Below are positions 28,801 through 36,006 of a DNA stretch of 38,507 bases, piece after piece. The translations under genes were made by a program, and so were the position numbers. Each line of letters begins with the position of its first letter. The stretch's first letter is position 1. The notes under the pieces were generated by a model, which saw nothing but the letters and a program-made list of their open reading frames with translations, was not told where the DNA came from and did not search any database. This DNA comes from Sideroxydans sp. (GTDB lineage Bacteria; Pseudomonadota; Gammaproteobacteria; Burkholderiales; Gallionellaceae), in NCBI GenBank assembly GCA_028687425.1, contig JAQUAD010000027.1, forward strand, positions 1 through 38,507, in the 5' to 3' direction.

Positions 28801-28912
28801 CAATAGGGAGTTCGCGGAAGGCGGATACGCCGGCGCCGATCAACAACAACATCAAGGCAGCAGCCAGCATGCGCTGGGTCAGCGCGAATTCAACCAGCTT
28901 CGATAACATCAT
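25835..28912 (-). CDS. czcA: CzcA-like heavy-metal RND efflux pump
   Basis: The 1025-residue inner membrane transporter has 12 predicted membrane segments and two large periplasmic loops, the RND architecture, and drives export of metal ions with proton flux. The N-terminus (FRELPIDAFPDVSTTQVKI) and the WARQQVAERLNNALRDLP region are typical of the HME-RND subfamily. The helix-4 motif is AIGMLVDAAVVVVENI (about 398-413), with a single Asp near 404; the CzcA-type DFG-x3-DGA pair of acidic residues is not present, so zinc/cobalt/cadmium specificity cannot be assumed and the substrate is open. It overlaps czcB and the DUF3240 gene by 4 bases each. Confidence 0.9.
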   Translation of the reverse strand: MMLSKLVEFALTQRMLAAALMLLLIGAGVSAFRELPIDAFPDVSTTQVKIIMKAPGMTPEEVEARIVAPIELEMLGIPDQRVLRSISKYAIADITIDFNDGTDIYWARQQVAERLNNALRDLPADVSGGLAPITTPLGEMFMFTVEGDGVSLEERRTLLDWTIRPALRTLPGVADVNSLGGLARSFEVVPDHNALSARGISFAELQAAIEANNRNDGAGRISDGDESLLVRAEGSIRNLQDVRDIVIVGTHGNLIRVSDVAQVRIGSLTRYGTVTKDGKGEAVEGLVLGLRGANAQKVVNSVRAKLAELAPTLPAGVSTRVFYDRGSLVERAVGTVSKALGEAIILVVILLVLFLGNLRAALVVALTLPLAVLFTFILMRKFGMSANLMSLGGLAIAIGMLVDAAVVVVENIINHLAHRKAHIPHLHVIYRAVKEVITPVAAGVAIIIIVFLPLMTLQGLEGKLFIPVAVTIVFALFGSLLLSLTFVPMLASFLLKSAGHEEPWLVRKAMSIYVPMLQRALDKERIVIVTAVSLLVVTAGVYMLLGKTFMPEMDEGDIIMQTSKLPSINIEQTGELDKRIQAAILARVPEVKGIVSRAGADELGLDPMGLNETDNFLVLKPQKEWRTPDKNAIIDDIRKVMDDFPGIEYGFTQPIAMRVSEMLTGARGDVAIKLFGTDLATLNDRAEKIVKVLEGIKGSEDVYTVQNSGVQYYRIIIDRLAAGRMGLNVDDIGVALRSQIEGQQLGTVIEDARRTPLIMRGMAEVRQSPALLAAIKLPLPNGQAVPLSVVAKLERADGPVKVDRQDGQRMVVIQSNVRGRDLVGFVDEAKAAVASKIDMPPGYRLTWGGQFENQQRAAARLAVVIPVALGMIFMLLFATFGSVRQAALVLTNIPFALIGGVFALWISGEYLSVPASVGFIALLGIAVLNGVVMVSYFNQLHDEGLSLADVVFEGAKRRLRPVLMTASITAFGLLPVLFATGPGSEIQKPLAIVVTGGLISSTLLTLIMLPILYRRFGLEKTKVQA

Positions 28913-30003
28913 TCGTCTCCGCTGTTGTTCATTGCGCTGGATTTCAGCGTCGACACGCCTTGCACGGCGAACAATTCGTCGCCCTTGAAATCACCATCTA
29001 CCAGGCTGCGCTGGGCACCTTCCAGCTTTACATTGACCTTTACGCTGCGGAATCCGCTGGCGGTCCTGACGAATACGACGGCCTGCTCACCCAGCCGGGC
29101 CAGCGCACTGTTCGGGATGTTCCACTGCTTCATGCTATTGCCTGCGGCGGTGATGTTCGCTTCCACATACTGGCCGGGACGGAGGCTTTCAGTCCCTTTA
29201 TCAATTAGTGCACGTACCAATATAGTCTGGCTGCCGCCGCTCAGGCTGCGGCCGATCGCGGCAACTTTGCCGCTGGCCGAGAATGCAGGGATGTCGATGG
29301 CAGCACCGGTCTTGATGTTTCCAGAGCTGGACAGCGGAACCTGTATCTCCAGTCCGAGGGGATTCAGTCTGGCTACCTTGAAGATGGGGGTGGCCGCATC
29401 CAGTCGTTGTCCGGAACTGGCCGATTTATCCAGGATGATGCCGTTGATGGGCGAAGTGATGGCAAGCTGGCTGCTCAATTCGCTTCCGGACAGCAGTTGC
29501 TCGATCTCCTTTCCGGACATTCCGAACAGTTTCAAAGTCTGCTGGCGTTCGGTCAGCACGGCTTTGGCTTCGTTGCGCAGGCTGCGGGTCGCGCGCAGTC
29601 GGCTTTCTGCGATGATGCCATCCTTCCAGAGTTCCTGATCGCGGTTGTAGTTCTCCGCGGTAAGCTGGTATTGCATGTGTGCTTGCAACAGGCTGCGCTG
29701 GGCTTCAATGTACGCAGGGCTTTGCAATCTCGCCAATACTTGCCCCTTCTTAACAGAGTCCCCAACGCCTGCCAGCGTCTGTTCAACCATCGCCGGGAGC
29801 GGCGTGCTGATGGTGTAGAGCTGATCTCCCGGGATGACAACCTGTGCGGGGAGGCCGGAGATCTCGCCGCTCGCCTGCGCCGGCAATGCCGCCGTCACGA
29901 TGCCAAGCTTGCTGATTTGTTCTTCAGTCATGGCGATGTCTTGCGCATGGGCGCCGGTGATGAGTTGTGACAGGAACAGGATGGCGATGGCTATCTTCTT
30001 CAT
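28909..30003 (-). CDS. czcB: CzcB-like RND periplasmic adaptor
   Basis: The 364-residue protein has a signal peptide (MKKIAIAILFLSQLITGAHA), two lipoyl half-motifs (GDSVKKGQVLARLQSPAY and GIILDKSASSGQRLD) around a helical hairpin (about 100-160), and beta-barrel and membrane-proximal domains after residue 200. It bridges the CzcA pump to the outer membrane channel. No His-rich N-terminal metal domain of the classical CzcB kind is seen. First gene of the efflux operon; its upstream region (30004-30213) is AT-rich. Confidence 0.9.
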   Translation of the reverse strand: MKKIAIAILFLSQLITGAHAQDIAMTEEQISKLGIVTAALPAQASGEISGLPAQVVIPGDQLYTISTPLPAMVEQTLAGVGDSVKKGQVLARLQSPAYIEAQRSLLQAHMQYQLTAENYNRDQELWKDGIIAESRLRATRSLRNEAKAVLTERQQTLKLFGMSGKEIEQLLSGSELSSQLAITSPINGIILDKSASSGQRLDAATPIFKVARLNPLGLEIQVPLSSSGNIKTGAAIDIPAFSASGKVAAIGRSLSGGSQTILVRALIDKGTESLRPGQYVEANITAAGNSMKQWNIPNSALARLGEQAVVFVRTASGFRSVKVNVKLEGAQRSLVDGDFKGDELFAVQGVSTLKSSAMNNSGDE

Positions 30004-30213
30004 TGGTTCGAATTCTCCGGTGGGACTCAGTTTTGTGTTCTCAATTAATTTAGGAAGGAAAGGAAATTGACAGAAGACCTTATTTATCCTGCTGACTTTA
30101 CCCGAACAAAAGTGAGCTATAGGTTGTTTACTGCCGAATTAGTTCCGTGGCTCGATGTGAATTTGTTCACAAGCTTGTTGCAATTATTTTTCGAGAAATT
30201 TTCGGGGAAAATC

Positions 30214-30241
30214 TTGACAAAAATAATCGTGCCCCTAAAAT
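30214..30241 (+). promoter_or_regulatory. Strong promoter of the tRNA-Lys gene
   Basis: TTGACA (30214-30219), a 16-base spacer and TAAAAT (30236-30241) are followed by a GC-rich discriminator (GCGCAG), as in stable RNA promoters. The mature tRNA begins 14 bases after the -10 box. The AT-rich tract upstream (30060-30210) may act as an UP-like element. Confidence 0.75.
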
Positions 30242-30254
30242 GCGCAGCTCTTCC

Positions 30255-30330
30255 GGGTCGTTAGCTCAGCTGGTAGAGCAGCGGACTCTTAATCCGTTTG
30301 TCGAGTGTTCGATCCACTCACGACCCACCA
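30255..30330 (+). tRNA. tRNA-Lys (anticodon CUU)
   Basis: The 76-base gene folds as a standard cloverleaf: acceptor GGGTCGT pairs with ACGACCC, D arm GCTC-AGCTGGTAGA-GCAG, anticodon stem CGGA/TCCG with loop CT-CTT-AA, and T loop GTTCGAT. The anticodon CTT is at 30288-30290 and the CCA end is encoded (30328-30330). No integrase or duplicated 3' end is seen beside it. Confidence 0.97.
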
Positions 30331-30336
30331 AACATG

Positions 30337-30364
30337 AAGGCCTGCAGAAATGCAGGCCTTTTTG
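30337..30364 (+). terminator. Rho-independent terminator after tRNA-Lys
   Basis: A perfect 10-bp stem AAGGCCTGCA / TGCAGGCCTT with a GAAA loop is followed by a T run, starting 7 bases after the tRNA. Confidence 0.88.
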
Positions 30365-30572
30365 TTGTCTTAATGCTTTATATTTATTTTGCAGTGTAGT
30401 TTGATGGGTAGAAGGAAGATCGAGTCAACTGCGATCACCGATGATAATCGGCAATGTGTTCGGTTGATTCCAGGTGCTGGAATACGAACTGAAATTCACA
30501 GTGGAACTTGCTCATTGCAGGCAAGTTGTTTGCGGGTCAGCTAATTCTTTTGCGCCCCACCATATATGGAAA

Positions 30573-30602
30573 TTGGCTATGCAATATGGAGCGGTCTATA
30601 TA
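30573..30602 (+). promoter_or_regulatory. Candidate promoter for the HU gene
   Basis: TTGGCT (30573-30578) and TATATA (30597-30602) are separated by 18 bases, about 77 bases before the HU start. The match to the sigma-70 consensus is moderate. Apart from this and the tRNA terminator, the gap 30365-30678 shows no gene. Confidence 0.35.
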
Positions 30603-30678
30603 TTTTTTCTCCTTGATGTCCCCACGGTTTTCTACAACAATCGCGGCGGTCTTTCAAACAACACGCAGGGAGCTTCAA

Positions 30679-30963
30679 ATGAATCGCAAGGAACTGATCG
30701 ACGCGCTTTCCACTAAAACGGGCAGCAGCAAGGCCGATGCAGATCGCAACATTGCAGCTCTTATCGAAATCGTTGCCGCTACCCTGAAGCAAGGCGACAA
30801 CGTCGCACTGGTTGGTTTCGGCACCTTTGAAGTACGCAAGCGTGCAGCACGCACTGGCCGCAATCCGGCCACAGGTGCGGAATTGAAAATCAAGGCAAGT
30901 AAGGTGCCTGCGTTCAAGGCGGGTGCGGGTTTGAAGGCTGCCGTCAACGGTGGCAAGAAATAA
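30679..30963 (+). CDS. hup: HU-family DNA-binding protein
   Basis: The 94-residue protein (MNRKELIDALSTKTGSSKADADRNIAALIEIV) is a typical HU subunit, with the dimer core VALVGFGTFEV at about 43-53 and the DNA-binding arm RKRAARTGRNPATG (about 55-68) followed by the conserved VPAFKAG segment. It bends and compacts DNA non-specifically and works as a dimer. The ATG at 30679 follows CAGGGAGCTTCAA; more upstream starts would extend into AT-rich non-coding DNA. Whether it is the HU-alpha or HU-beta equivalent cannot be told. Confidence 0.95.
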   Translation: MNRKELIDALSTKTGSSKADADRNIAALIEIVAATLKQGDNVALVGFGTFEVRKRAARTGRNPATGAELKIKASKVPAFKAGAGLKAAVNGGKK

Positions 30964-31095
30964 CTTCAGGCAAATTCCCACGCTTCCAGTGTGAATCACG
31001 CCGGGTGGATGCAATGTATCTTCCGTGACAGCAGTTTGCTTTGAATGCGTAGCGGTAGCTCGACAGAGTCACATCAATAAAAAGAAAGGCGCGCG

Positions 31096-32454
31096 ATGCA
31101 TCACACAGGGCAAGACATGCTATGGCTGATTGGCAGTCTGTCGCGCATCTTCCGATTACCGTTCGACCCGCAACTCATTCGCCAGCAGTTCCCACCACCT
31201 TATTCGCGTGTAGCTGTGCTTAATGCACTACAGGCACTGGATTTCAAGGTAGGCGAACGAAACCTGGATACCAAGACACTGGCAACACTGGATCAGCTGC
31301 CTTTTCCTGCCGTGGCATTCCTGCGTCCCCCGCCAGCCGAACAAGCAACCGCCAAACCTGAGGCCGAGCAGGAGTCGGCTGCTCCAGAATCTGACGCGCC
31401 AGAACAGGAAGAAGCACCACCAATCACAGTTCCCGTGTTGCTTATCAAAGCCAGCGGCGGGCAAGTGCTGTTCTTCCGCGCAGGCTCGGAATCGCCCGAG
31501 ACCATCCCGCAAGCAGAATTCTTCAAACATTTCCGCACCGACATCTTGCTCATCGCACGCAAGGAACAGAATGCCAGCGAAGGGGAAGAAGCCGCCAGTG
31601 CACCGAAGGAAGCCGAGCCGTTCGGTTTTCGATGGTTCGTGCCCGAGTTGATGAAACACAAACGCATCTGGCGCGACGTATTGATCGCCTCGCTCGCCAT
31701 TCAGCTCGTCGGCCTCGTCACGCCGCTGTTTACCCAGGTCATCATCGACAAGGTCGTGGTGCACCAGACCCAAAGTACGCTCATCGCCATCGCAGTCGGG
31801 CTGGTCATGTTCATGATCTTTTCCAGTGCCATGACCTGGTTGAGGCAGTACTTCGTTCTGCATACCGGCAACCGCATTGATGCCGTATTGGGCAGTCACG
31901 TATTCCGTCACATGTTGCACCTGCCGGTGCCATATTTCGAGCAGCGACCGACAGGCACGCTGGTCGCTCGTTTACATGGGGTGGAGACCGTGCGCGAGTT
32001 CATCACCGGTGCTGCTGTTTCACTGCTGCTGGATTTTCCTTTCCTGCTCATCTTCCTTGCGGTGATGTTCTGGTACAGCTGGCAACTGAGTCTCATCGCC
32101 TTGCTGCTGATGTCGCTCATCACGCTCGCCAGCTTGCTCGTGACACCGAACTTGCGAGACCGTCTTAATGAACAATTCATGCTGGGCGCAAAGAACCAGG
32201 CTTTTGTTACCGAATACGTGGCCGGTATGGAAACCGTCAAATCGTTGCAGATGGAACCCGTGCTGGTGCAGAAATACGGCGACTATCTTGCGCAATACCT
32301 GGCCGCTGGTTTTGCTACCAAGCAACTCTCCAACTCCTTCAATGTCGTGGTCAATGCACTGGAACAGATCATGACGCTGTCCATCCTGGTGGTGGGCGCG
32401 ATACTTGTGATGCGTAACGACGGTTTTACCATCGGCATGCTGGTCGCCTTCTAG
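31096..32454 (+). CDS. Type I exporter, C39-like and membrane domains (first half)
   Basis: The 452-residue product starts with an inactive C39-like substrate-recognition domain (about 1-165), interrupted by a Pro/Glu/Ala-rich insert (about 78-112) not typical of HlyB. The membrane domain (about 185-452) contains TM1-TM5 and ends inside TM6 at the amber codon. Characteristic segments are LFTQVIIDKVVVHQTQSTL and FEQRPTGTLVARLHGVETVREF. Without the second half it lacks the ATPase. ATG at 31096 preceded by AAAGAAAGG. Confidence 0.8.
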   Translation: MHHTGQDMLWLIGSLSRIFRLPFDPQLIRQQFPPPYSRVAVLNALQALDFKVGERNLDTKTLATLDQLPFPAVAFLRPPPAEQATAKPEAEQESAAPESDAPEQEEAPPITVPVLLIKASGGQVLFFRAGSESPETIPQAEFFKHFRTDILLIARKEQNASEGEEAASAPKEAEPFGFRWFVPELMKHKRIWRDVLIASLAIQLVGLVTPLFTQVIIDKVVVHQTQSTLIAIAVGLVMFMIFSSAMTWLRQYFVLHTGNRIDAVLGSHVFRHMLHLPVPYFEQRPTGTLVARLHGVETVREFITGAAVSLLLDFPFLLIFLAVMFWYSWQLSLIALLLMSLITLASLLVTPNLRDRLNEQFMLGAKNQAFVTEYVAGMETVKSLQMEPVLVQKYGDYLAQYLAAGFATKQLSNSFNVVVNALEQIMTLSILVVGAILVMRNDGFTIGMLVAF

Positions 32455-33315
32455 ATGTTTGCCGGACGCATGACGCAACCCATGTTGCGATTGGCCAGCC
32501 TGTGGCAGGAATTCCAGCAGGCCAACATCGCCGTCAAACGACTAGGCGACCTGATGGATGTGCCGAACGAGCCGCATTCGCTCACCCCAGCGCGTGCGCA
32601 GGGCGGGGCGGGCGGCTGCGTGGAACTCAAGGACGTCAGCTTCCGCTACAGCGACAAACATCCCTACCTGTATCGCAACCTATCGCTCACGCTGCAAGCA
32701 GGCAAGCTTACCGTACTGATGGGGCCATCCGGTTGCGGCAAGAGCACGCTGGCCAAGATGCTGCAAGGCTTCTACTGGCCCAGCGATGGCAGCATCCTGC
32801 TCGACGGTTACGACTTGCGTCATCTGGCGGCCAACGAATTGCGTGCCAACTTCGGCGTCGTGCCGCAGGAAACCCGTCTCTTCTCCGGCACCATCTACGA
32901 CAACCTGCAACTCGCCAACCCGCATGCCGGTTTCGAAGAGATCGTGCACGTATGCAAAATGGCCGAGATTCACCATGTCATCGAACAACTACCGCAGGGC
33001 TATCAGACGCCCGTCGGCGAAAACGGCGTCGGCCTATCCGGTGGGCAAAAGCAACGTATCGCCATCGCGCGTGCCCTACTCAAGCATCCGCGCGTGCTGA
33101 TCTTCGACGAAGCCGTGAGCAACCTCGACATGCAGACCGCAGAGCATTTTGCAGTCACCATCAACAAGCTCAAGGGACAGGTGACCATGCTGTTCATCAC
33201 CCACCAGTTGCCAAAATCCCTGCAAGTGGACGAGGTGCTCAAGTTCGGTAAGCAGGAAACGAGTGCGCCTTCCGAAGCGGCGACACCGGTAGCGCATGCA
33301 GCACCGATAAGATAG
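32455..33315 (+). CDS. Type I exporter, ATPase domain (second half)
   Basis: The 286-residue product begins MFAGRMTQPMLRLASLWQEF, the rest of TM6 and the linker, then a full ABC ATPase with Walker A GPSGCGKST at 90-98, Q-loop VPQETRLFSG, signature LSGGQKQR and Walker B VLIFDEAVSNLD. The usual glutamate after Walker B Asp is present (DEA). A short extra C-terminal tail (about 20 Ala/Pro-rich residues) follows. Its ATG is directly adjacent to the upstream TAG; no separate ribosome site is evident. Confidence 0.8.
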   Translation: MFAGRMTQPMLRLASLWQEFQQANIAVKRLGDLMDVPNEPHSLTPARAQGGAGGCVELKDVSFRYSDKHPYLYRNLSLTLQAGKLTVLMGPSGCGKSTLAKMLQGFYWPSDGSILLDGYDLRHLAANELRANFGVVPQETRLFSGTIYDNLQLANPHAGFEEIVHVCKMAEIHHVIEQLPQGYQTPVGENGVGLSGGQKQRIAIARALLKHPRVLIFDEAVSNLDMQTAEHFAVTINKLKGQVTMLFITHQLPKSLQVDEVLKFGKQETSAPSEAATPVAHAAPIR

Positions 33316-33486
33316 TTGGCGTTTTGCTTTCATCAGCCGACGGGATGATTATCAGGCCCGAATTATTCAGGCCGTAATTCTCCCAATTCATTGAGACTTC
33401 ATGGAGTTCCACCTCTGACGAATTCCATCAGCCAGGCTTTCCTGATGAATTATTAAGCAATCTTGCAAGCTTGTTACATTTTTATC

Positions 33487-33524
33487 TATATCTTTTGGCA
33501 AAAATATATAGGCCAAAAGATATA
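33487..33524. repeat. 13-bp perfect inverted repeat upstream of the adaptor gene
   Basis: TATATCTTTTGGC (33487-33499) and GCCAAAAGATATA (33512-33524) surround a 12-base AT-rich loop. There is no T tract, so it is not a classical terminator; it may be an operator or an RNA hairpin. It lies in a 324-base gap (33316-33639) without a gene, 116 bases before the adaptor start. Confidence 0.6.
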
Positions 33525-33589
33525 TTGTCCGGAAGCCTAAACCCCAGTAAGTTCCCGTACGTCGCATAGGGGGAATTCCTGGCGACAAG

Positions 33590-33605
33590 CGCATCGAAAG
33601 ATGCG
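33590..33605 (+). other. GAAA-tetraloop hairpin in the adaptor leader
   Basis: CGCATC (33590-33595), loop GAAA and GATGCG (33600-33605) form a 6-bp hairpin that ends 34 bases before the GTG start of the adaptor gene. It may be part of a structured 5' leader; I do not recognise a known riboswitch class in it. Confidence 0.45.
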
Positions 33606-33639
33606 AAACCAACAAAGATAAACTTGTCGAGGAACACCT

Positions 33640-35031
33640 GTGGCGGCTGCTAAGAAAGTAGCGCGTAAGGCGCGTATTGTCGGAGTAGATCCTCAGGATT
33701 TTGCACCCAGCCTGCTCCGGGTTCAGAACCAGCCTCCGGCCCCCTTCGCGCAAGCCATGCTGCGCATTCTGCTGCTCCTGCTCTTCGCACTGCTGCTATG
33801 GGCCGCATTCGGCAAGCTCGACATCGTTGCCAGCGCCGAAGGCAAGCTCATCCCGCAAAGCTACGTCAAGATCGTCCAACCATTCGAACAAGGCCTCATC
33901 AGCGAAATACTCGTCAGCGAAGGACAGCACGTACAAGCCGGACAAGTCCTCATGCGGCTGGATACCACCCTGTCCGATGCCGACGGCAAAGCTATCGACG
34001 CCGACTATCGCGGCAAACAGATCGACCTGCGCCGCATTGATGCCGAACTCGCCGATAGAGAATTCAACCGCGAAGACAGCGACCCGGAAGTTTTCTACAA
34101 CGAAGCGCTCGCCCAATATCACGCCAACCGAACCGCCTATCACACTGCCTTAGCTGAAGAACGCAGCATCCGCGATAAAGCTCAAAGCGAACTGGCCGCC
34201 GCCGAACAAGCCAAGACCAAACTCCTCGAAACCCTCCCGCACTACCGCAAACAAGCCAACGCCTTCAGCGACCTTGCCAAGGACGGCTACGTCAGCAAAC
34301 TCGAAGCCGCCGACAAACAACGCGAGTACACCGAAAAAGCCCAGGACCTCAAAACCCAGCAACACCTCATCGCCAGCGCCCAAGCCACCCTCAAGGCATC
34401 GCAGCGAAAACTCGAACAGATCAGCGCCGACTATCGGCAGCGCCTGCAAGCTGAACGTGCCGACATCAGCGACAAGCTCGACAAGACATTGGCCGAAGTC
34501 ACCAAACAGCAATACCGCAACGGACTGCTAGAACTAAAAGCCCCGCAAGACGGCATCATCAAAGACGTCGCCACCCACACCATAGGCACCGTCATCAGCC
34601 CAGGCACCATCCTTATGACCCTTGTCCCCAAAGACGAAAAACTGCGTGCCGAAGTATGGGTCTCCAACCAGGATGTCGGCTTCATCCATCAAGGCCAGTC
34701 CACCAAAGTCAAACTCGCTTCCTACCAGTTCCAGAAATACGGCATGGTGCAAGGCGAAGTCGCCCACCTCAGCGCCGACGCCAGCGACGCCAACCAACAA
34801 GGCGCCGGACAAGCCGCCCCACCCAACGCAAAATCCCCCAACGGCCAACCCTACGCCTACCGCGCACTGGTCGACCTCAAAGCGCAGGAACTCATTGTCG
34901 ACGGCATCAAACATGCCTTGAGTCCCGGCATGCAAGTCACAGCAGAGATACATCTAGGTACAAGAACCATTCTCGAATACCTGCTCTCGCCGGTGATGGG
35001 GGCGTTTCAGGAGGCGGGGAGGGAGAGATGA
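33640..35031 (+). CDS. HlyD-family type I secretion membrane fusion protein
   Basis: The 463-residue adaptor has one N-terminal membrane segment (about 45-68: LRILLLLLFALLLWAAFG), then the HlyD layout: lipoyl half GKLIPQSYVKIVQPFEQGLI, a long coiled coil (about 110-300), second lipoyl half LKAPQDGIIKDVATHTIG, and a beta-barrel domain ending TEIHLGTRTILEYLLSPV-like (seen as AEIHLGTRTILEYLLSP). It connects the ABC exporter to a TolC-like channel. The start is GTG at 33640 behind GAGGAACACC. It likely serves the RTX protein at 36731. A Ser/Asn/Gln-rich insert (about 378-405) lies in the barrel region. Confidence 0.92.
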   Translation: MAAAKKVARKARIVGVDPQDFAPSLLRVQNQPPAPFAQAMLRILLLLLFALLLWAAFGKLDIVASAEGKLIPQSYVKIVQPFEQGLISEILVSEGQHVQAGQVLMRLDTTLSDADGKAIDADYRGKQIDLRRIDAELADREFNREDSDPEVFYNEALAQYHANRTAYHTALAEERSIRDKAQSELAAAEQAKTKLLETLPHYRKQANAFSDLAKDGYVSKLEAADKQREYTEKAQDLKTQQHLIASAQATLKASQRKLEQISADYRQRLQAERADISDKLDKTLAEVTKQQYRNGLLELKAPQDGIIKDVATHTIGTVISPGTILMTLVPKDEKLRAEVWVSNQDVGFIHQGQSTKVKLASYQFQKYGMVQGEVAHLSADASDANQQGAGQAAPPNAKSPNGQPYAYRALVDLKAQELIVDGIKHALSPGMQVTAEIHLGTRTILEYLLSPVMGAFQEAGRER

Positions 35032-35046
35032 GCTTGACCGACATAG

Positions 35047-35082
35047 CTCCCTCGCCCTCTGGGAGAGGGCTGGGGTGAGGGC
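35047..35082. repeat. Interspersed palindromic repeat (CCCTC...GAGGG type)
   Basis: The hairpin GCCCTCT-GGG-AGAGGGC (35054-35070) lies within outer CCCTC (35049-35053) and GAGGG (35077-35081). It is of the GC-rich palindrome type often found between genes in proteobacteria. It lies 15 bases after the adaptor gene and could stabilise or end its transcript. Confidence 0.6.
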
Positions 35083-35130
35083 GGGCTTGATGAATTGAAA
35101 TGCCATTAAAAAGACACAGAGAGGAACAGC

Positions 35131-35418
35131 ATGACCGAAGCAGCAAGCACCACCCAAAGCAAAGCAGCCAAGCAAACCAAAATCAACGGCAACGAAAAAG
35201 ACAAACCACAACGCATCATCAGCGACCCGAAAGACGTCGCGCAACTGGTGATGATGCGCATCGACCACGTCAACACCAAGAAAGACGAACTCACCATCGC
35301 AGTGAAGGGGCTGGCCGATACGGCCAAACAGCTCGTCAGCACCTATGCAAAACAGCAGGCGCAGATCGCCATACTGGTGAAGCGGGTTGAGGAGTTGGAG
35401 AAGTCGGTAGGCAAGTAA
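35131..35418 (+). CDS. Conserved small hypothetical protein, coiled-coil
   Basis: The 95-residue protein is not recognised. It is rich in Lys, Gln and Ala at the N-terminus (about 1-30, low complexity) and then shows a heptad-like helical stretch (about 35-93: DVAQLVMMRIDHVNTKKDEL through ILVKRVEELEKSVG) that could form a coiled coil. No signal peptide or membrane segment. The ATG follows AGAGAGGAACAGC. It sits between the secretion adaptor and the RTX cargo, which suggests an accessory role, but this is only positional. Confidence 0.65.
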   Translation: MTEAASTTQSKAAKQTKINGNEKDKPQRIISDPKDVAQLVMMRIDHVNTKKDELTIAVKGLADTAKQLVSTYAKQQAQIAILVKRVEELEKSVGK

Positions 35419-35466
35419 ATCAGGCGGTAGGAAAGAGCAGCAAACAAAAATCCTTTTGGAGCTCGT

Positions 35467-36006
35467 ATGAAAACTGAAGCCAGTCGTTCACTGAAATGGT
35501 TGTATTGCCTGACACTCATAGCCGTCATTTTCCCTTCGGGTGTATTCGGTGCAGCCGGATGGATCGGGCTTGCTACAGGCGGCGGGTTGTTCCGTGGTGG
35601 AATCATCATGATGCTCATCCTGCTTGGACTATTCATCTATCGTATCGTGTTGGTCGTACGCCATTCACACACATTAAATGCCTTCATACCTGGCGCGCGG
35701 ATCAAGGTTATGCGCAGATTCGGGATATTTCTGATGGCTGTGGGTTTGCTGGGTTCGTTCGCCATATTCTTGGTGAAACCTATCGCGCTTGGAATTTTCG
35801 GGAAACCCGGAGATAGCGGTGTCGCATTCTTTGTAACCGGCATGTACCTCTACTTGCTTTCCAGTGTCGGTTTCCCCGGCTTGCTCATGTTTGAAGCCAG
35901 CCGATTATTCGGTTTTGAAGCGCAGTTTGGTGTCGAGGTCGAAGAAGTATCTGAACCCAAGCCTATCCACGCACTAAATATCAAACATCCAAGGAGCGAA
36001 GCATGA
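35467..36006 (+). CDS. Hypothetical membrane protein with four predicted segments
   Basis: The 179-residue protein is not recognised. Hydrophobic segments are visible at about 10-30, 42-62, 85-108 and 118-145, with a basic loop between the second and third (VVRHSHTLNAFIPGARIKVMRR) and an acidic C-terminal tail (EVEEVSEPKPIHALN). ATG preceded by TTGGAGCTCGT. Its stop overlaps the start of the next gene by 4 bases, so the two are probably co-expressed within the secretion cassette. Confidence 0.65.
   Translation: MKTEASRSLKWLYCLTLIAVIFPSGVFGAAGWIGLATGGGLFRGGIIMMLILLGLFIYRIVLVVRHSHTLNAFIPGARIKVMRRFGIFLMAVGLLGSFAIFLVKPIALGIFGKPGDSGVAFFVTGMYLYLLSSVGFPGLLMFEASRLFGFEAQFGVEVEEVSEPKPIHALNIKHPRSEA

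Larger units (their letters stand above)
31096..33315 (+). pseudogene. Type I secretion ABC exporter (HlyB-like) interrupted by an amber codon
   Basis: One continuous reading frame from 31096 to 33315 (739 codons) would encode a complete HlyB-type exporter: C39-like domain without the peptidase cysteine, membrane domain and ATPase domain. It is broken only by TAG at 32452-32454, within MLVAF-stop-MFAGRMTQP. In HlyB-type proteins this position is usually Gln or Asn, so a single C-to-T change of CAG explains it. ATG follows the TAG immediately (TAGATG), so reinitiation could yield two polypeptides. It may be a recent inactivation, a sequencing error, suppressed, or a functional split gene. The two halves are listed separately below. 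Confidence 0.8.

Noticed and set aside
30255-30678. Integration site or genomic island at tRNA-Lys
   Set aside because: No integrase gene and no repeat of the tRNA 3' end is visible downstream; a normal terminator and the HU gene follow.
33316-33639. Cyclic di-GMP (GEMM) riboswitch in the adaptor leader
   Set aside because: A GAAA tetraloop hairpin is present, but the conserved GGGACGCAAAGCC-type core and the receptor stem are missing.
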